DNA from: Caldilineaceae bacterium | GTDB lineage: Bacteria; Chloroflexota; Anaerolineae; Caldilineales; Caldilineaceae | Length of the DNA stretch: 64,000 nucleotides | Direction: 5' to 3' | Assembly (NCBI GenBank): GCA_019637645.1 | Contig: JAHBVH010000009.1 | Coordinates: forward strand, 72,837-136,836 | Part shown: piece after piece, positions 1-8,592 of the stretch | Layout: every line of letters begins with the position of its first letter | Position numbering within the stretch: the stretch's first letter is position 1 | Made by a program: the position numbers and the translations under genes | The notes under the pieces: model-generated | Database searches by the model: none | The model's input: the letters and a program-made list of their open reading frames with translations, nothing else | Told to the model about the DNA's origin: nothing

Positions 1-1
1 C

Positions 2-490
2 GCCGGCTTGGCTTGGGACGCACCCTATGTCTTTATCTATCGGGATGTAGCGGGTGAAGGCTTGCTGCCCTCCTATTGTGAACGGCTCGGCAAAGTGACC
101 CTAGGCACCGAGCTGGGGAGTGCCTCTCAATTTAGCCCCGAAATCTTGGGGATTGCCGCCCGGGGGGTCAAGAATGTGCTGCGCCAGTCTAACATTTTAG
201 TCGATACGCCCTTTACTACCCCCGCCCAACCAGCTCAAGTTGTCGCGGCAGAACAGCGCGAAGACTATGTCATGGCCCCGATGAGTGGTATCTATGAACC
301 GTTCCTCGAAATGGGCGCGGCGGTGGAAACGGGGCAACCGATTGGGCAACTCCATTTGTTCGAGCAGCCCTTTGCCGCGCCGCAGGTGGTCGTGGCCCGC
401 TCCAGTGGTATTCTCTTTGCCCGCCGCTCGTTCCCCCTCACCCAACAAGGGGACTGTGTGGCGGTGGTGGTGCGGCCCTATCAATTCTAG
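2..490 (+). CDS. Succinylglutamate desuccinylase/aspartoacylase-family protein, C-terminal part (5' truncated by window)
   Basis: The reading frame is open to the window edge, so only about the last 162 codons are visible. The fragment has the core strand end (GTELGSASQFSPE) followed by a linker and a C-terminal beta-barrel (about residues 90-160, with APMSGIYEPF and GAAVETGQPIG) that resembles a lipoyl-like fold. This arrangement is typical of AstE/AspA-family zinc carboxypeptidase-like deacylases, which hydrolyse N-acyl amino acids. The zinc ligands would lie upstream and cannot be checked. An M20 deacylase follows after 93 bases, and the pair suggests amide or N-acyl amino acid breakdown. 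Family call fairly sure, substrate unknown. Confidence 0.72.
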   Translation, partial: AGLAWDAPYVFIYRDVAGEGLLPSYCERLGKVTLGTELGSASQFSPEILGIAARGVKNVLRQSNILVDTPFTTPAQPAQVVAAEQREDYVMAPMSGIYEPFLEMGAAVETGQPIGQLHLFEQPFAAPQVVVARSSGILFARRSFPLTQQGDCVAVVVRPYQF

Positions 491-515
491 TTCTGCGCAG
501 CTTGACATGTTAAGC

Positions 516-564
516 GGGCGTTAGGGACTGGAGACTAGTTACCAGTCTCCAGTCCCTAACGCCC
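516..564. terminator. 21-bp perfect hairpin between two deacylase genes
   Basis: Arms 516-536 and 544-564 are perfectly complementary with a 7-base loop. There is no long T-run. The stem is built on the repeated word GGAGACT/AGTCTCC. It could end or attenuate the upstream message, but it belongs to a set of internally repetitive hairpins seen elsewhere in the window. Confidence 0.6.
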
Positions 565-583
565 TAACCCTAAGGAGAGACCT

Positions 584-1861
584 GTGATTGATCCTGCGAT
601 TCAAGCCCAAATTGAAGCTGCTGTAGATCGCCTCTTTGACCAACAGGTTGGCTTTCTGCGCGACCTCGTGCGTATTCCTTCGTTGCGAGGCGAGGAAGCA
701 CCCTGCCAAGATCGCGTGGCGGCGACCCTGCGCCAAATGGGCTATGAAGTTGACCAATGGCAACTGGATGTGGCGGACCTTGAAGGTCATCCCGGCTTTT
801 CGCCTGTCATGTACACTACCTATGCGCGTGCCTACAACGTGGTCGGCACTCATCGCCCACGGCAGACCCAAGGCCGCTCGCTGATCCTTCAGGGGCATGT
901 CGATATCGTGCCAGCTGGCCCGGTTGAGCAGTGGACCTCGCCACCTTTTATACCGACGATCCGCGATGGCTGGCTCTATGGTCGCGGCGCGGGCGATATG
1001 AAAAATGGGATTAGCGCCAATCTTTTTGCTGTGGAAGCGCTCAAGCTGGCTGGCTATCAACCCGCGGCCCTGCTCTACCAACAATCGGTGGTGGAAGAAG
1101 AGAGCACGGGCAACGGCGCATTAGCCACCATGACCCGTGGCTATCAAGCCGATGCCGTGCTGATCACCGAGCCCCATCGAGAAGAGCTGATGACGGCTCA
1201 AGTCGGCGTGATCTGGGTGCAGGTTGAGCTGAATGTGGTGCCGGTTCACGCTGGCTACACCAGCAGCACCTTTAATGTGATTGAAGCCTGTTTTCCGCTG
1301 ATGCAGGCCCTCCGCCAGTTGGAAGCCCGTTGGAATGCGGACAAGCAACCCTCCTTTGCCGATGTCAATTATCCAGTGAAGTTTGTGGTGAGCAAGATCG
1401 AGGGGGGTGAATGGACCTCAAGCGCGCCCTCCCGCTGCACTTTTGATGTGCGGATTGGGATCTACCCCGAATGGGAGGTGGCAGCGTGCCAAGCGGAGAT
1501 TACCGCAACGATTATGGCCGCGGCGGCGCAAGATCCTGTCTTGGCGGCCAATCCACCGCTTCTGCGCTGGCACGGTTTTCTCTCGCCGGGCTATATTTTG
1601 CCAACGGCGAGCGCCCCAGAGGCGGCCCTGGCTGCTGCCCATCAACAGGTCTGCCAAAAGCCCCTTGGGCACCACAAAGGCACCGCCCTAACCGACAGTC
1701 GCTTCTATGGCTTGTATCAAAATACCCCCGCCCTGGTCTATGGCGCGATCACCAAGAACAGCCACAGCTTTGACGAGGCGGTCAACCTGGAGAGCTTACG
1801 CCGCGTGACCAAAGTGATCGCGCTCTTTGTGGCAGAATGGTGTGGGTTAGAGCCGCTTTAA
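584..1861 (+). CDS. M20-family metallopeptidase (ArgE/DapE-type deacylase)
   Basis: A 425-residue cytosolic zinc hydrolase of the acetylornithine deacetylase/succinyl-diaminopimelate desuccinylase family, which removes acyl groups from amino acids or cleaves small peptides. Visible metal and catalytic elements are H105 and D107 (GHVDIVP), D138 (GAGDMKNG), the E-E pair at 171-172, E196 (TEPH) and a C-terminal H in NSHSFDEAV. The dimerisation domain lies in the middle (about 205-320). The start is GTG at 584, chosen because AAGGAGAG sits 5 bases upstream. It follows a second deacylase family gene, so both may serve one N-acyl amino acid pathway. The exact substrate cannot be read from the sequence. 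Confidence 0.88.
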   Translation: MIDPAIQAQIEAAVDRLFDQQVGFLRDLVRIPSLRGEEAPCQDRVAATLRQMGYEVDQWQLDVADLEGHPGFSPVMYTTYARAYNVVGTHRPRQTQGRSLILQGHVDIVPAGPVEQWTSPPFIPTIRDGWLYGRGAGDMKNGISANLFAVEALKLAGYQPAALLYQQSVVEEESTGNGALATMTRGYQADAVLITEPHREELMTAQVGVIWVQVELNVVPVHAGYTSSTFNVIEACFPLMQALRQLEARWNADKQPSFADVNYPVKFVVSKIEGGEWTSSAPSRCTFDVRIGIYPEWEVAACQAEITATIMAAAAQDPVLAANPPLLRWHGFLSPGYILPTASAPEAALAAAHQQVCQKPLGHHKGTALTDSRFYGLYQNTPALVYGAITKNSHSFDEAVNLESLRRVTKVIALFVAEWCGLEPL

Positions 1862-1986
1862 ACTCAGACTTTCGTATCTTGTCGCTGAAACCTGACAGGT
1901 TTTCCTTTGTATCGTCCTGGTGACTCCTTCGTCTTTGTTGCATACCCTCCGCCCCCCAACCAACTAGAAATGGAAGTTTCTTTGTC

Positions 1987-3189
1987 ATGAAAGCACTGCT
2001 GACGCGTAACCCGATTATCTTGCCGGTCTACGCGCCCACGATGCTCCTGGCGATTGGCAGTGGCCTGCTCACGCCGATTCTGCCCCTCTATGCCACCTCG
2101 TTTGGTGCCTCCTATGCCCTGGTGGGTATTGTTTTGGGCAGCCGTGGGCTGGGTACGATTATCGGTGATTTACCCGCGGGCATCTTATTGCGCCGTTTGG
2201 GACAGCGCCGTTTGATGATGATCGGGTTGGCTTGTATTGCCCTCTGCGGTTTTGCCATGAGTACGGCCCAAGCGTTGTGGATGTTGATCCTCTATGGCTT
2301 GATCGAGGGGATTGGGGGCGCGCTGTGGAATATCTCGCGCCATGCCTACCTCACCGACGCCGCCCCTGTGGGTCAGCGTGGCCGCGCCATTGCCACCTTT
2401 GGCGGGATCTTTCGCACTGGCAACCTGGTGGGGCAGGCGATTGGTGGCCTGCTAGCGGCGTGGCTGGGCTTGCGCGCACCCTTTGCCGTCTACGCTGTCA
2501 TCGCCCTGGTGACCCTGCTCTTCCCGGCTTTCTTTGGCACTGAGGATGAGCGACATCAGGCGCATAAGGCGGGCCATCACCACCACGTCAATCTTTGGCA
2601 TGTCGTGCGCGATAACTATAACGTCTTGCTCTCGGCTGGGGTGGGCCAGCTCTTTGCCCAGATGATCCGCTCTGGGCGCAACATTGTGGTGCCGCTCTAT
2701 GGGGCCGATGTGCTGGGGTTGAGTATCCCAAGTGTGGGGTTGGTTATGAGTATTAGCTCGGCCATCGACGCGCTCATGTTCTTTCCGGCGGGCCATATTA
2801 TGGATCGCTTTGGCCGTAAATATGCCTATGTCTCTTGTTTTCTCATCCAAGGCGTGGGCATGGCGCTGATTCCCTTTACCAATAACTTTCTCTGGTTGGT
2901 CGTTGCCACCGGGTTGATCGGCTTTGGCAACGGCTTGGGTTCCGGCACGATGATGACCTTGGGGGCTGATCTTGCGCCTAAAGATGCCATGGGGGAATTT
3001 TTGGGGATCTGGCGGCTCATTGGGGATGGTGGTGCGTTGGGTGGACCTCTCCTGGTCGGTTCGTTGGCCGATCTGCTCAGCCTGACGCCTGCGATCTTTG
3101 CTATTGCCATTATTGGGATGATGGCGGCCAGTATTCTAGGGTTCTTTGTGCCAGAGACCCTCCAGCGCCCTTCTACCGTACCTTCGTAA
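1987..3189 (+). CDS. Major facilitator superfamily transporter
   Basis: A 400-residue integral membrane protein with about twelve hydrophobic segments in two halves. The loop between helices 2 and 3 carries the MFS-type signature (DLPAGILLRRLGQRR, about 61-75) and the second half repeats it (GHIMDRFGRKYA). The central cytoplasmic loop at about 188-205 is rich in histidine (nine His in under 20 residues), which is unusual and might bind metal. Substrate is unknown; the general look is that of a drug or sugar proton-coupled exporter. The gene ends inside a 46-bp palindrome that separates it from the convergent next gene. Confidence 0.88.
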   Translation: MKALLTRNPIILPVYAPTMLLAIGSGLLTPILPLYATSFGASYALVGIVLGSRGLGTIIGDLPAGILLRRLGQRRLMMIGLACIALCGFAMSTAQALWMLILYGLIEGIGGALWNISRHAYLTDAAPVGQRGRAIATFGGIFRTGNLVGQAIGGLLAAWLGLRAPFAVYAVIALVTLLFPAFFGTEDERHQAHKAGHHHHVNLWHVVRDNYNVLLSAGVGQLFAQMIRSGRNIVVPLYGADVLGLSIPSVGLVMSISSAIDALMFFPAGHIMDRFGRKYAYVSCFLIQGVGMALIPFTNNFLWLVVATGLIGFGNGLGSGTMMTLGADLAPKDAMGEFLGIWRLIGDGGALGGPLLVGSLADLLSLTPAIFAIAIIGMMAASILGFFVPETLQRPSTVPS

Positions 3190-3233
3190 CCAAGCGAGAC
3201 GCGGATAAAATTTTATCCGCGTCTCGCTTGGTT
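3188..3233. terminator. 46-bp perfect palindrome, bidirectional terminator
   Basis: Arms 3188-3210 and 3211-3233 are perfectly complementary. The palindrome begins within the stop codon of the MFS gene and lies between convergent genes. The centre is AAAATTTT, so either strand gives a stem with U-rich tip. It contains the word GACGCGGAT, shared with three other hairpins in the window. Confidence 0.75.
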
Positions 3234-3313
3234 CACCCATATTCCCCTAGCTCCCACCATGCATAGCGTACCACTTCCCGCATTTGACGGGGCGGACGCG
3301 TGGGATGAACAGC

Positions 3314-3823
3314 CTACTCTGCTTTGCTATAGCGGAAAGTACAACAAGGGGAGCCTTGCATGATCGTCTGTTGTCGCACCAGCTTGATCGCTGGGTTGAA
3401 GCCTTCGATGAGGGAATAATCGCGATTACACGAGAGTACCGCCCCTAATTCGGCCATGCCTAGCGCGCGATACATCTCGGCATAGCGACAGCGAGTGATA
3501 TTGAAATCGTAGTGGGCTTCGTTCTGTTCCAAAAGCTCAATCTCCAGCGCGTTCCCTTTGCGCCAATCTCCGGCGGATTGGGAAAAGGCCAAGAGCGAAT
3601 CATCACCCATGGCCTCGGCGCGTTCCGCGCCCTGTTGACGGGCAATGTTGATGATCGTCTCGCCGACAATCGCCAATACCCGCTCGCGATCAAACTCTTT
3701 GGCTAGCGCCTCGACAATTGGGCCGATGATGCGCGCTTCAATTTCACGGCGTTTGAGTACCCCAATTTCATTTAAGGTGTCAGGTGGTGTTGGGGGAGAG
3801 GATAGAGCTGTTTCATGGGTCAT
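3314..3823 (-). CDS. L-2-amino-thiazoline-4-carboxylic acid hydrolase-like protein
   Basis: A 169-residue protein resembling the ATC hydrolase family, whose founding member opens L-2-amino-thiazoline-4-carboxylate on the way to L-cysteine; most members have unproven functions. The C-terminal half shows the family pattern: [12 protein letters not shown] with C112, [13 protein letters not shown] with C132, and a terminal GSPCCTFRY with C160 and C161. The start at 3823 (ATG) is chosen over a TTG five codons upstream because GGAG lies at a good distance before it. It faces the MFS gene and is transcribed away from the beta-helix gene. Family fairly sure, reaction not. Confidence 0.75.
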   Translation of the reverse strand: MTHETALSSPPTPPDTLNEIGVLKRREIEARIIGPIVEALAKEFDRERVLAIVGETIINIARQQGAERAEAMGDDSLLAFSQSAGDWRKGNALEIELLEQNEAHYDFNITRCRYAEMYRALGMAELGAVLSCNRDYSLIEGFNPAIKLVRQQTIMQGSPCCTFRYSKAE

Positions 3824-4398
3824 AGATCTTTTCTCCAATCGCGAAGGATGATCGCGCAGAACAAGCAGGAAGAAACGGCGACGAAGAGGCTAGGCTAAAC
3901 GCTGATTGCACCGACTGGGTTGTTGGATAAAATGCCCCTTCCGGTTCCAAGTAACCGAGCGGCAGTCGCGCACCTCTCTGATTATACCGCGTCTACAACC
4001 GATCAGGGAAGAGGCCCGCTTGTCTTCCACCAGGGCAAGCGCGAATCTTAAAAAGCCGGGTTAAAACCCTTCCCTAAATGCAAAAAGCGCCCGCAAGCGC
4101 TTTTTGCATTTAGCCGCCGGATTGATCCGGACGCTATCTGATCGCTGGCACATAGCCGACTTGTCACACAAGCGCCCCCAAAACCTCGTTCGTTCGACAC
4201 CCATGCGATAACGCTCAGCTACCCTGGTCTATGAGATACAACAAGTGGTGCGTACGGCAAAAGGTATGCACGGCATGACAAAGGGCAGGGAGGCGGGCCG
4301 GAGACAGCGCACTGCGGCTACCACGCCGCTCCTGTTGCCGGCGGCATCACCGTTCCACTGCCCACGAACAACCAATGTAACGACTCAGGGAGGGATAG
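3824..4398. other. 575-base intergenic region between divergent genes
   Basis: No convincing gene on either strand. It must hold the promoters of the ATC-hydrolase-like gene (minus) and the beta-helix gene (plus). It also contains an isolated hairpin at 4075-4112 and a small palindrome (CCGGATTGATCCGG, about 4116-4129). A GGGAGGG ribosome binding site precedes the ATG at 4399. Confidence 0.6.
4075..4112. terminator. 16-bp hairpin in a divergent intergenic region
   Basis: Arms 4075-4090 and 4097-4112 are perfectly complementary with a 6-base loop. The stem contains AAAAAGCGC/GCGCTTTTT, so it looks like a rho-independent terminator, yet it sits between divergent genes and is not at the end of an annotated gene. 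Confidence 0.55.
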
Positions 4399-5748
4399 AT
4401 GAAAAAGTATATCAATCAAAGCGGACCATGGCTTCTCGGGTTGGGATCTGCCCTAGTGCTGGTTCTGTTGCTGGGCCTAGGCCGCCTACAGGCCAATGGA
4501 CTGGCGGTTAGCGTTGCCCCTTCGTTGATCAATTACCAAGGCCATCTGCGCGACATCAACGGTGATCCCTTTACGGGGCAGGCCGCGCTGCGCTTCACCA
4601 TTTATGATGCTGAAGTGGGCGGTAACAACCTCTGGTCGGAGACCTATCAGAATCTGCCGATCAACGCGGGTAACTTTTCCGTCAATCTGGGCACAAGTAC
4701 ACCGCTGACGGCGACGGTCTTTAGCAGCGCGCTGCGCTACCTGCAACTGAGTGTTGACCTGACCAACAGCAACAGCAACTATACCGACTTTCCCCGGCAA
4801 CGGTTGACCGCGGTGCCCTATGCATTCCAGGCTGACAGTGTCCCTTGGAGTGGAATTACAGGAATGCCAGTGGGGTTTGCCGATGGCATAGACGATGGTG
4901 GTAGCGCGGCCTATGAAAATGTGGTGATTGTCGCCAAGAGTGGCGGCCATTTTACCACCATTACCGAAGCGATGAATAGCATCAACCCTTCGTCGAGCAG
5001 TCGTTATCTGGTTTGGGTCGCGCCAGGTCTCTATGAGGAGCAAGTCACGGTGAAAACCTATGTCCATCTGCGCGGCGCTGGGGCCAATACGACCCAAATC
5101 CGCTCGACGGCGAGTGGCAGTCACAATAACACGGCTTCAGCCACCCTCATTTTGCCCGCCAATAGCCAGATCAGCCAACTGTCGGTGGAAAATGCGGCTA
5201 CCAGTCAGGATGGGGTCGCCATCTACGTCAACAATGGCAACAGCGCGACCAGCATTCAGCATGTCACCGCCAAAGTGATGGGCAGTGGCGGGGATCGCCA
5301 TGATGGTATCTATTTCAACAGTGGGACGGCCACGTTGGAACATGTCTATGTGGAAGTAAGCGGCGGTAATGTCGGCAACTGGGCGATCTTTACCAATGCG
5401 GCCAGCCCTGTGATCGACAGCGCCACCTTGCTCGCGACGGGCAATGGTTCGGCGAATGCCCTGCGCCTCAATGGTGGTAATCCTGTCGTCCAAAACAGCA
5501 CCTTGCGCGCAACCCAATCCCCGGCGGCCTATGCGATCGAGGGAACTGGGGGGGGGAACCATACGGTCCGCATCGATCATTCTGTCGTCGATGGCGAAGA
5601 TTTTGGGATCCGCCTTTCCGCCGGGAACTACACCCTCTATGTCGGTGCATCGATGGTCAACGGCGGTGGTAATGCATTCTCGGGTCTGATCCGCTGTGTA
5701 GCCAGCTACAAGGCCGATTATACCGCCACCAACGCGACCTGTAACTAG
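4399..5748 (+). CDS. Secreted pectinesterase-like right-handed beta-helix protein
   Basis: A 449-residue exported protein. Residues 1-40 form a signal peptide or membrane anchor. Residues 42-150 match an N-terminal domain common in Chloroflexota secreted proteins (starts INYQGHLRD, ends RLTAVPYAFQAD). From about 172 comes a pectinesterase-type beta-helix beginning with SGGHFTTITEAMNSI and VAPGLYEEQVTVK, continuing as Asn/Gly-rich helix turns to the end. The catalytic Asp/Asp/Arg set of true pectin methylesterases is not obvious, so enzymatic activity is uncertain and a binding or structural role is possible. GGGAGGG lies 7 bases before the ATG. The small exported protein 18 bases downstream is probably co-transcribed. 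Confidence 0.78.
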   Translation: MKKYINQSGPWLLGLGSALVLVLLLGLGRLQANGLAVSVAPSLINYQGHLRDINGDPFTGQAALRFTIYDAEVGGNNLWSETYQNLPINAGNFSVNLGTSTPLTATVFSSALRYLQLSVDLTNSNSNYTDFPRQRLTAVPYAFQADSVPWSGITGMPVGFADGIDDGGSAAYENVVIVAKSGGHFTTITEAMNSINPSSSSRYLVWVAPGLYEEQVTVKTYVHLRGAGANTTQIRSTASGSHNNTASATLILPANSQISQLSVENAATSQDGVAIYVNNGNSATSIQHVTAKVMGSGGDRHDGIYFNSGTATLEHVYVEVSGGNVGNWAIFTNAASPVIDSATLLATGNGSANALRLNGGNPVVQNSTLRATQSPAAYAIEGTGGGNHTVRIDHSVVDGEDFGIRLSAGNYTLYVGASMVNGGGNAFSGLIRCVASYKADYTATNATCN

Positions 5749-5766
5749 CCCAAAGGAGAGCGACCT

Positions 5767-6192
5767 ATGAAACAAGCGCAGCGCGTTCAAGTCGCAATCT
5801 TGGCGCTCTTGCTGGGGGGAGTGGTGCTCTTTGTCGGCACCGCGTTGGCCGCAGGCGAAGTGCTGACCCGCGCGGCCATCACCATTGCTGGCGGCCAAGC
5901 CGTCGTCAATGGCATCGAAGTCCGCAGCGCCATTGGCCAGCCAATGGCTGGGATTGTGAGCAATAACGGTGAAATGTGTGTCGGCTTGATGTGCCCCGGC
6001 AGCGGATCAACCCAAGGGGTACCCCCAACAACGCCAACGCCAACCGGCTCGGCAACGCCCAGTGCATCGACCACGCCTAGCGGCACGGTCACCCCAACCG
6101 GTTCGGTGACGCCTAGCTCGACCCTCACGCCCATCAGTACACCAGGGACGGGGACTTCTAATCAGATCTACCTCCCCTTGATCACCCAATAG
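5767..6192 (+). CDS. Small exported protein with Ser/Thr/Pro stalk and YLPLI-type C-terminus
   Basis: A 141-residue protein with an N-terminal signal peptide (hydrophobic to about residue 29, ending LAAGE), a short folded part with a Cys pair (EMCVGLMCPG), then about 40 residues of low-complexity Pro/Thr/Ser/Gly sequence and the terminal IYLPLITQ. Many exported Chloroflexota proteins that I know of end in a similar Tyr-Leu-Pro-Leu tail after a stalk, which suggests a surface-targeting tag, although no sorting enzyme is seen here. AAAGGAG precedes the start. Function of the folded part is unrecognised. A hairpin follows at 6221-6265. Confidence 0.72.
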   Translation: MKQAQRVQVAILALLLGGVVLFVGTALAAGEVLTRAAITIAGGQAVVNGIEVRSAIGQPMAGIVSNNGEMCVGLMCPGSGSTQGVPPTTPTPTGSATPSASTTPSGTVTPTGSVTPSSTLTPISTPGTGTSNQIYLPLITQ

Positions 6193-6220
6193 CTGATAAC
6201 CACAGTCGTTTCCCTTTTCG

Positions 6221-6265
6221 ACAAGAGGCCCGCCGACCGATTGTGACGGTCGGCGGCTCTCTTGT
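6221..6265. terminator. Hairpin downstream of the secreted-protein pair
   Basis: Arms 6221-6239 and 6247-6265 pair over 19 positions with one mismatch and one G-U pair; the inner 9 bp are G+C rich. It lies 28 bases after the stop codon and ends in CTCTCTTGTG, with only a weak T-run. A probable terminator for the 4399-6192 unit. Confidence 0.6.
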
Positions 6266-6472
6266 GTGTATCCGCGTTCGATTTCATGGCGTTCAAAATG
6301 ATAGCAACAATTGGGCCTTGTCCAACGTCCTATTCAGGCGGCAGCGTTTGCGATTGACTTGCAGCATTGCATCCATGGCGAGCGGCGCCACGCGCTTCCT
6401 GGCCGAGGCGATGACGCGGGTGTATAGCCACCCCTGCCGCTTATTTGGCAACCAGTGTCAAGGAGAACCAAG

Positions 6473-8371
6473 ATGGCTTTGTACAAACAACATACCCCCT
6501 ACCCTGTTTCTGGGCAGCCGTTTCCTAGGCCAAGCAGGCCCCGCCAACGCCTGAGCGGATTGTTGATCACTGGGCTGGCTCTGTGGCTGCTGGTCGCGTG
6601 TGCATCCCCAGCCCAGTCGCCCACGGTAACGCCCCTGGCTAGTGCGCCCACCAGCGCGCCAACGCCAGAAAGTCCGGCGGTGCTGCCTAGCCCTGATCCG
6701 GCCGCTGAAAATATTCGGCAACTTCTGGCTCGCCAGTTGCGGATCGAACCGGCTGCGATCACCTTGGTCGCCGACGAGCCGACCGAGTGGCCGGATGCTT
6801 GTTTAGGGGTGAGCCTGCCTAATGCGCTTTGTGCTCAGGTGGTTACGCCCGGGCATAAGCTGACCTTTACCATTGACGGGCAAACCTATGTGATCCATAC
6901 CGACCGGGATGGCTATCATTCCCGCGTGGCAACCGCACCGCCACCGGCCATTGGGGAGATGGTATTGGCCTGGGGTGGCACTTTTGATAACGGTGAATGT
7001 ATGGAAGCCATGATCGGCAGCGAGGGCGTGGGCTTTGGGCTCTGTGGCGGTCAAGGTCAACTGGGCGGGCAGTTTGTCTCCCCAGCTCGCCAAGCTGTGT
7101 TGGCGGCGTGGGTGGCGGAATATGCCCCGTTTGATGCTGAGACCGATTTTGGCTCGATTCGCCTCGTCGGCACCGGCACAACCATGGCTGCGCCCGCCGA
7201 ACAGCAGCTGATTGGTCGCTGGGCGCAACTGGTTGCTATGGAAGCTGCTGCCGGGGAGAGCTTGGCCGGATTAGGCTACCAAGGTCCTGCTGATATGGGC
7301 AGCACCGATACAAGCAAATGTGCCTTGCTCCAGCTCACTGCTGGTGAGGAAGCGGGTGTTGGCGCGTGTGATGGTACGCTGAACATGGTAGCGGTCGGTG
7401 AACGCATGGCTGCTGAGTGGGCGCAGATCCGTGACCGTTTTGCCCCTTTTGTCTATGCGACAGCCACCGAACGGCTGGACTTTACGGGGATGGGAGGCGA
7501 AGCGAGCGAACCTTGGCAGCGCGCCCTCTTGGCTTGGACTCGTGCCCGCTATGCTGAACTCGCCAGCGGCCAGACGAGCGCTACGATCAATACCGCGGTC
7601 AGTTGGCACTTGGGGCAGGACTTCGACCAAAAGAATGTTTGTCGCCATTTGACGGTGCTGGACTATGGCTATGCCTATGCCGAAGAACGCCTGTGTGAAG
7701 GACAAGATCTGGTCCAGAGCACCGGCGACTGGCTCACCAGCGCTGAACTGGCGCAACTCGATCCGTGGCTCTATGAACGCGCACCAGCCACCCTTGATCA
7801 GAATTACATCGACGGCAAGGGCAGCGAAGCGATGAGTGAGGCTGAATTGGCGGTGGTGAATGAGTGGGCGCTTGCGCTGTGGAGTCGCATCCGCGGCACG
7901 GGTACGGCTGTTCCGGCGAGCACAGATGCTCCCGTTTGTCCCGAATTTCAAACGGGGCTAGCCATGGTGCGAGATTATCAACGGGGCTTCTGTCTATTGG
8001 TGCCGGGCGATTACACCGTCTTTGACATTGATCCGAGCGCCATCACCATTGCCCGCGATTCGCTACTCAACGTGACCGACCCGCGCTTACAGATTGTGGC
8101 GCGTCCAGCCGTTGGTCAAAGTGCCGAACAGGTGGCAGATGCTTTGGTGGCCGAGCTGGCTGGTTTTGAAATCACCCGCAGCACAACCCCGTTTGCGGGT
8201 GAAACCGCCGTGGTGCTCGACAACGTGCCCGGCCAAGATCTTAATCGGCGTGTCTTGGTCGTACGTAACGACCGGCTCTATGATCTAACCTTTTCGCCGC
8301 TCGATAACCCCGATCTAGAGAGCTTCTATACAACCATCCTCACCCACTTGGTGCTAATCGCCCCCGAATAA
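6473..8371 (+). CDS. Lipoprotein with an N-terminal Cys-paired domain, function unknown
   Basis: A 632-residue protein starting at the ATG at 6473, which has AGGAG 7 bases upstream; a GTG 18 bases earlier lacks this. The signal segment ends with a lipobox (LLVAC, C43), followed by a Pro/Ser/Thr linker to about 70. Residues about 78-150 form a small domain (EWPDACLGV...LCAQVVTPGHKLTF) that I recognise as recurring in Chloroflexota and cyanobacterial lipoproteins, without a known function. The rest (150-632) contains several Cys and is unrecognised. It probably sits on the outer face of the membrane. The last codons lie in a 14-bp tandem repeat. Confidence 0.72.
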   Translation: MALYKQHTPYPVSGQPFPRPSRPRQRLSGLLITGLALWLLVACASPAQSPTVTPLASAPTSAPTPESPAVLPSPDPAAENIRQLLARQLRIEPAAITLVADEPTEWPDACLGVSLPNALCAQVVTPGHKLTFTIDGQTYVIHTDRDGYHSRVATAPPPAIGEMVLAWGGTFDNGECMEAMIGSEGVGFGLCGGQGQLGGQFVSPARQAVLAAWVAEYAPFDAETDFGSIRLVGTGTTMAAPAEQQLIGRWAQLVAMEAAAGESLAGLGYQGPADMGSTDTSKCALLQLTAGEEAGVGACDGTLNMVAVGERMAAEWAQIRDRFAPFVYATATERLDFTGMGGEASEPWQRALLAWTRARYAELASGQTSATINTAVSWHLGQDFDQKNVCRHLTVLDYGYAYAEERLCEGQDLVQSTGDWLTSAELAQLDPWLYERAPATLDQNYIDGKGSEAMSEAELAVVNEWALALWSRIRGTGTAVPASTDAPVCPEFQTGLAMVRDYQRGFCLLVPGDYTVFDIDPSAITIARDSLLNVTDPRLQIVARPAVGQSAEQVADALVAELAGFEITRSTTPFAGETAVVLDNVPGQDLNRRVLVVRNDRLYDLTFSPLDNPDLESFYTTILTHLVLIAPE

Positions 8372-8410
8372 TCGCCCCCGAATAATCGCCCCCGAATAAT
8401 CGCCCCCGAA
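8355..8410 (+). repeat. Four tandem copies of a 14-bp unit across a stop codon
   Basis: The unit TAATCGCCCCCGAA occurs four times without change at 8355, 8369, 8383 and 8397. The first copy encodes the last residues of the lipoprotein gene and its stop codon is the TAA opening the second copy, so the other copies are non-coding. Looks like recent slippage. Confidence 0.9.
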
Positions 8411-8419
8411 TAAAGGTGA

Positions 8420-8459
8420 TGGGTGGGGCGGGATGCATGAATTTATCCCGCCCCACCCA
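8420..8459. terminator. 14-bp G+C-rich hairpin between convergent genes
   Basis: Arms 8420-8433 and 8446-8459 are perfectly complementary (core GGGTGGGGCGGGA) with a 12-base loop. It follows the lipoprotein gene and faces the minus-strand gene ending at 8593. A probable terminator. Confidence 0.65.
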
Positions 8460-8592
8460 GTATGCGCTACGCTATACATGCCCTTCTGCGATGTCGTTGA
8501 AAAGATTAATGCGTTTAGGCTTTCTATTCAAGCGTTCCAATGGGCCGGAAATTGGGCATGGCTTGTGAAAGTGTCGTGCGTGACGCCCCAGC

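Noticed and set aside
4240..4398. Possible riboswitch-like leader before the beta-helix gene (G-rich words such as AAAGGGCAGGGAGGCGGG)
   Set aside because: It does not match the conserved cores of cyclic di-GMP, cobalamin or other riboswitches that I can recall, and no convincing paired core was found.
5137..5898. A 253-codon minus-strand open frame opposite the beta-helix gene
   Set aside because: It is a shadow of the plus-strand gene, which has a signal peptide, domains and a ribosome binding site; the minus frame has none.
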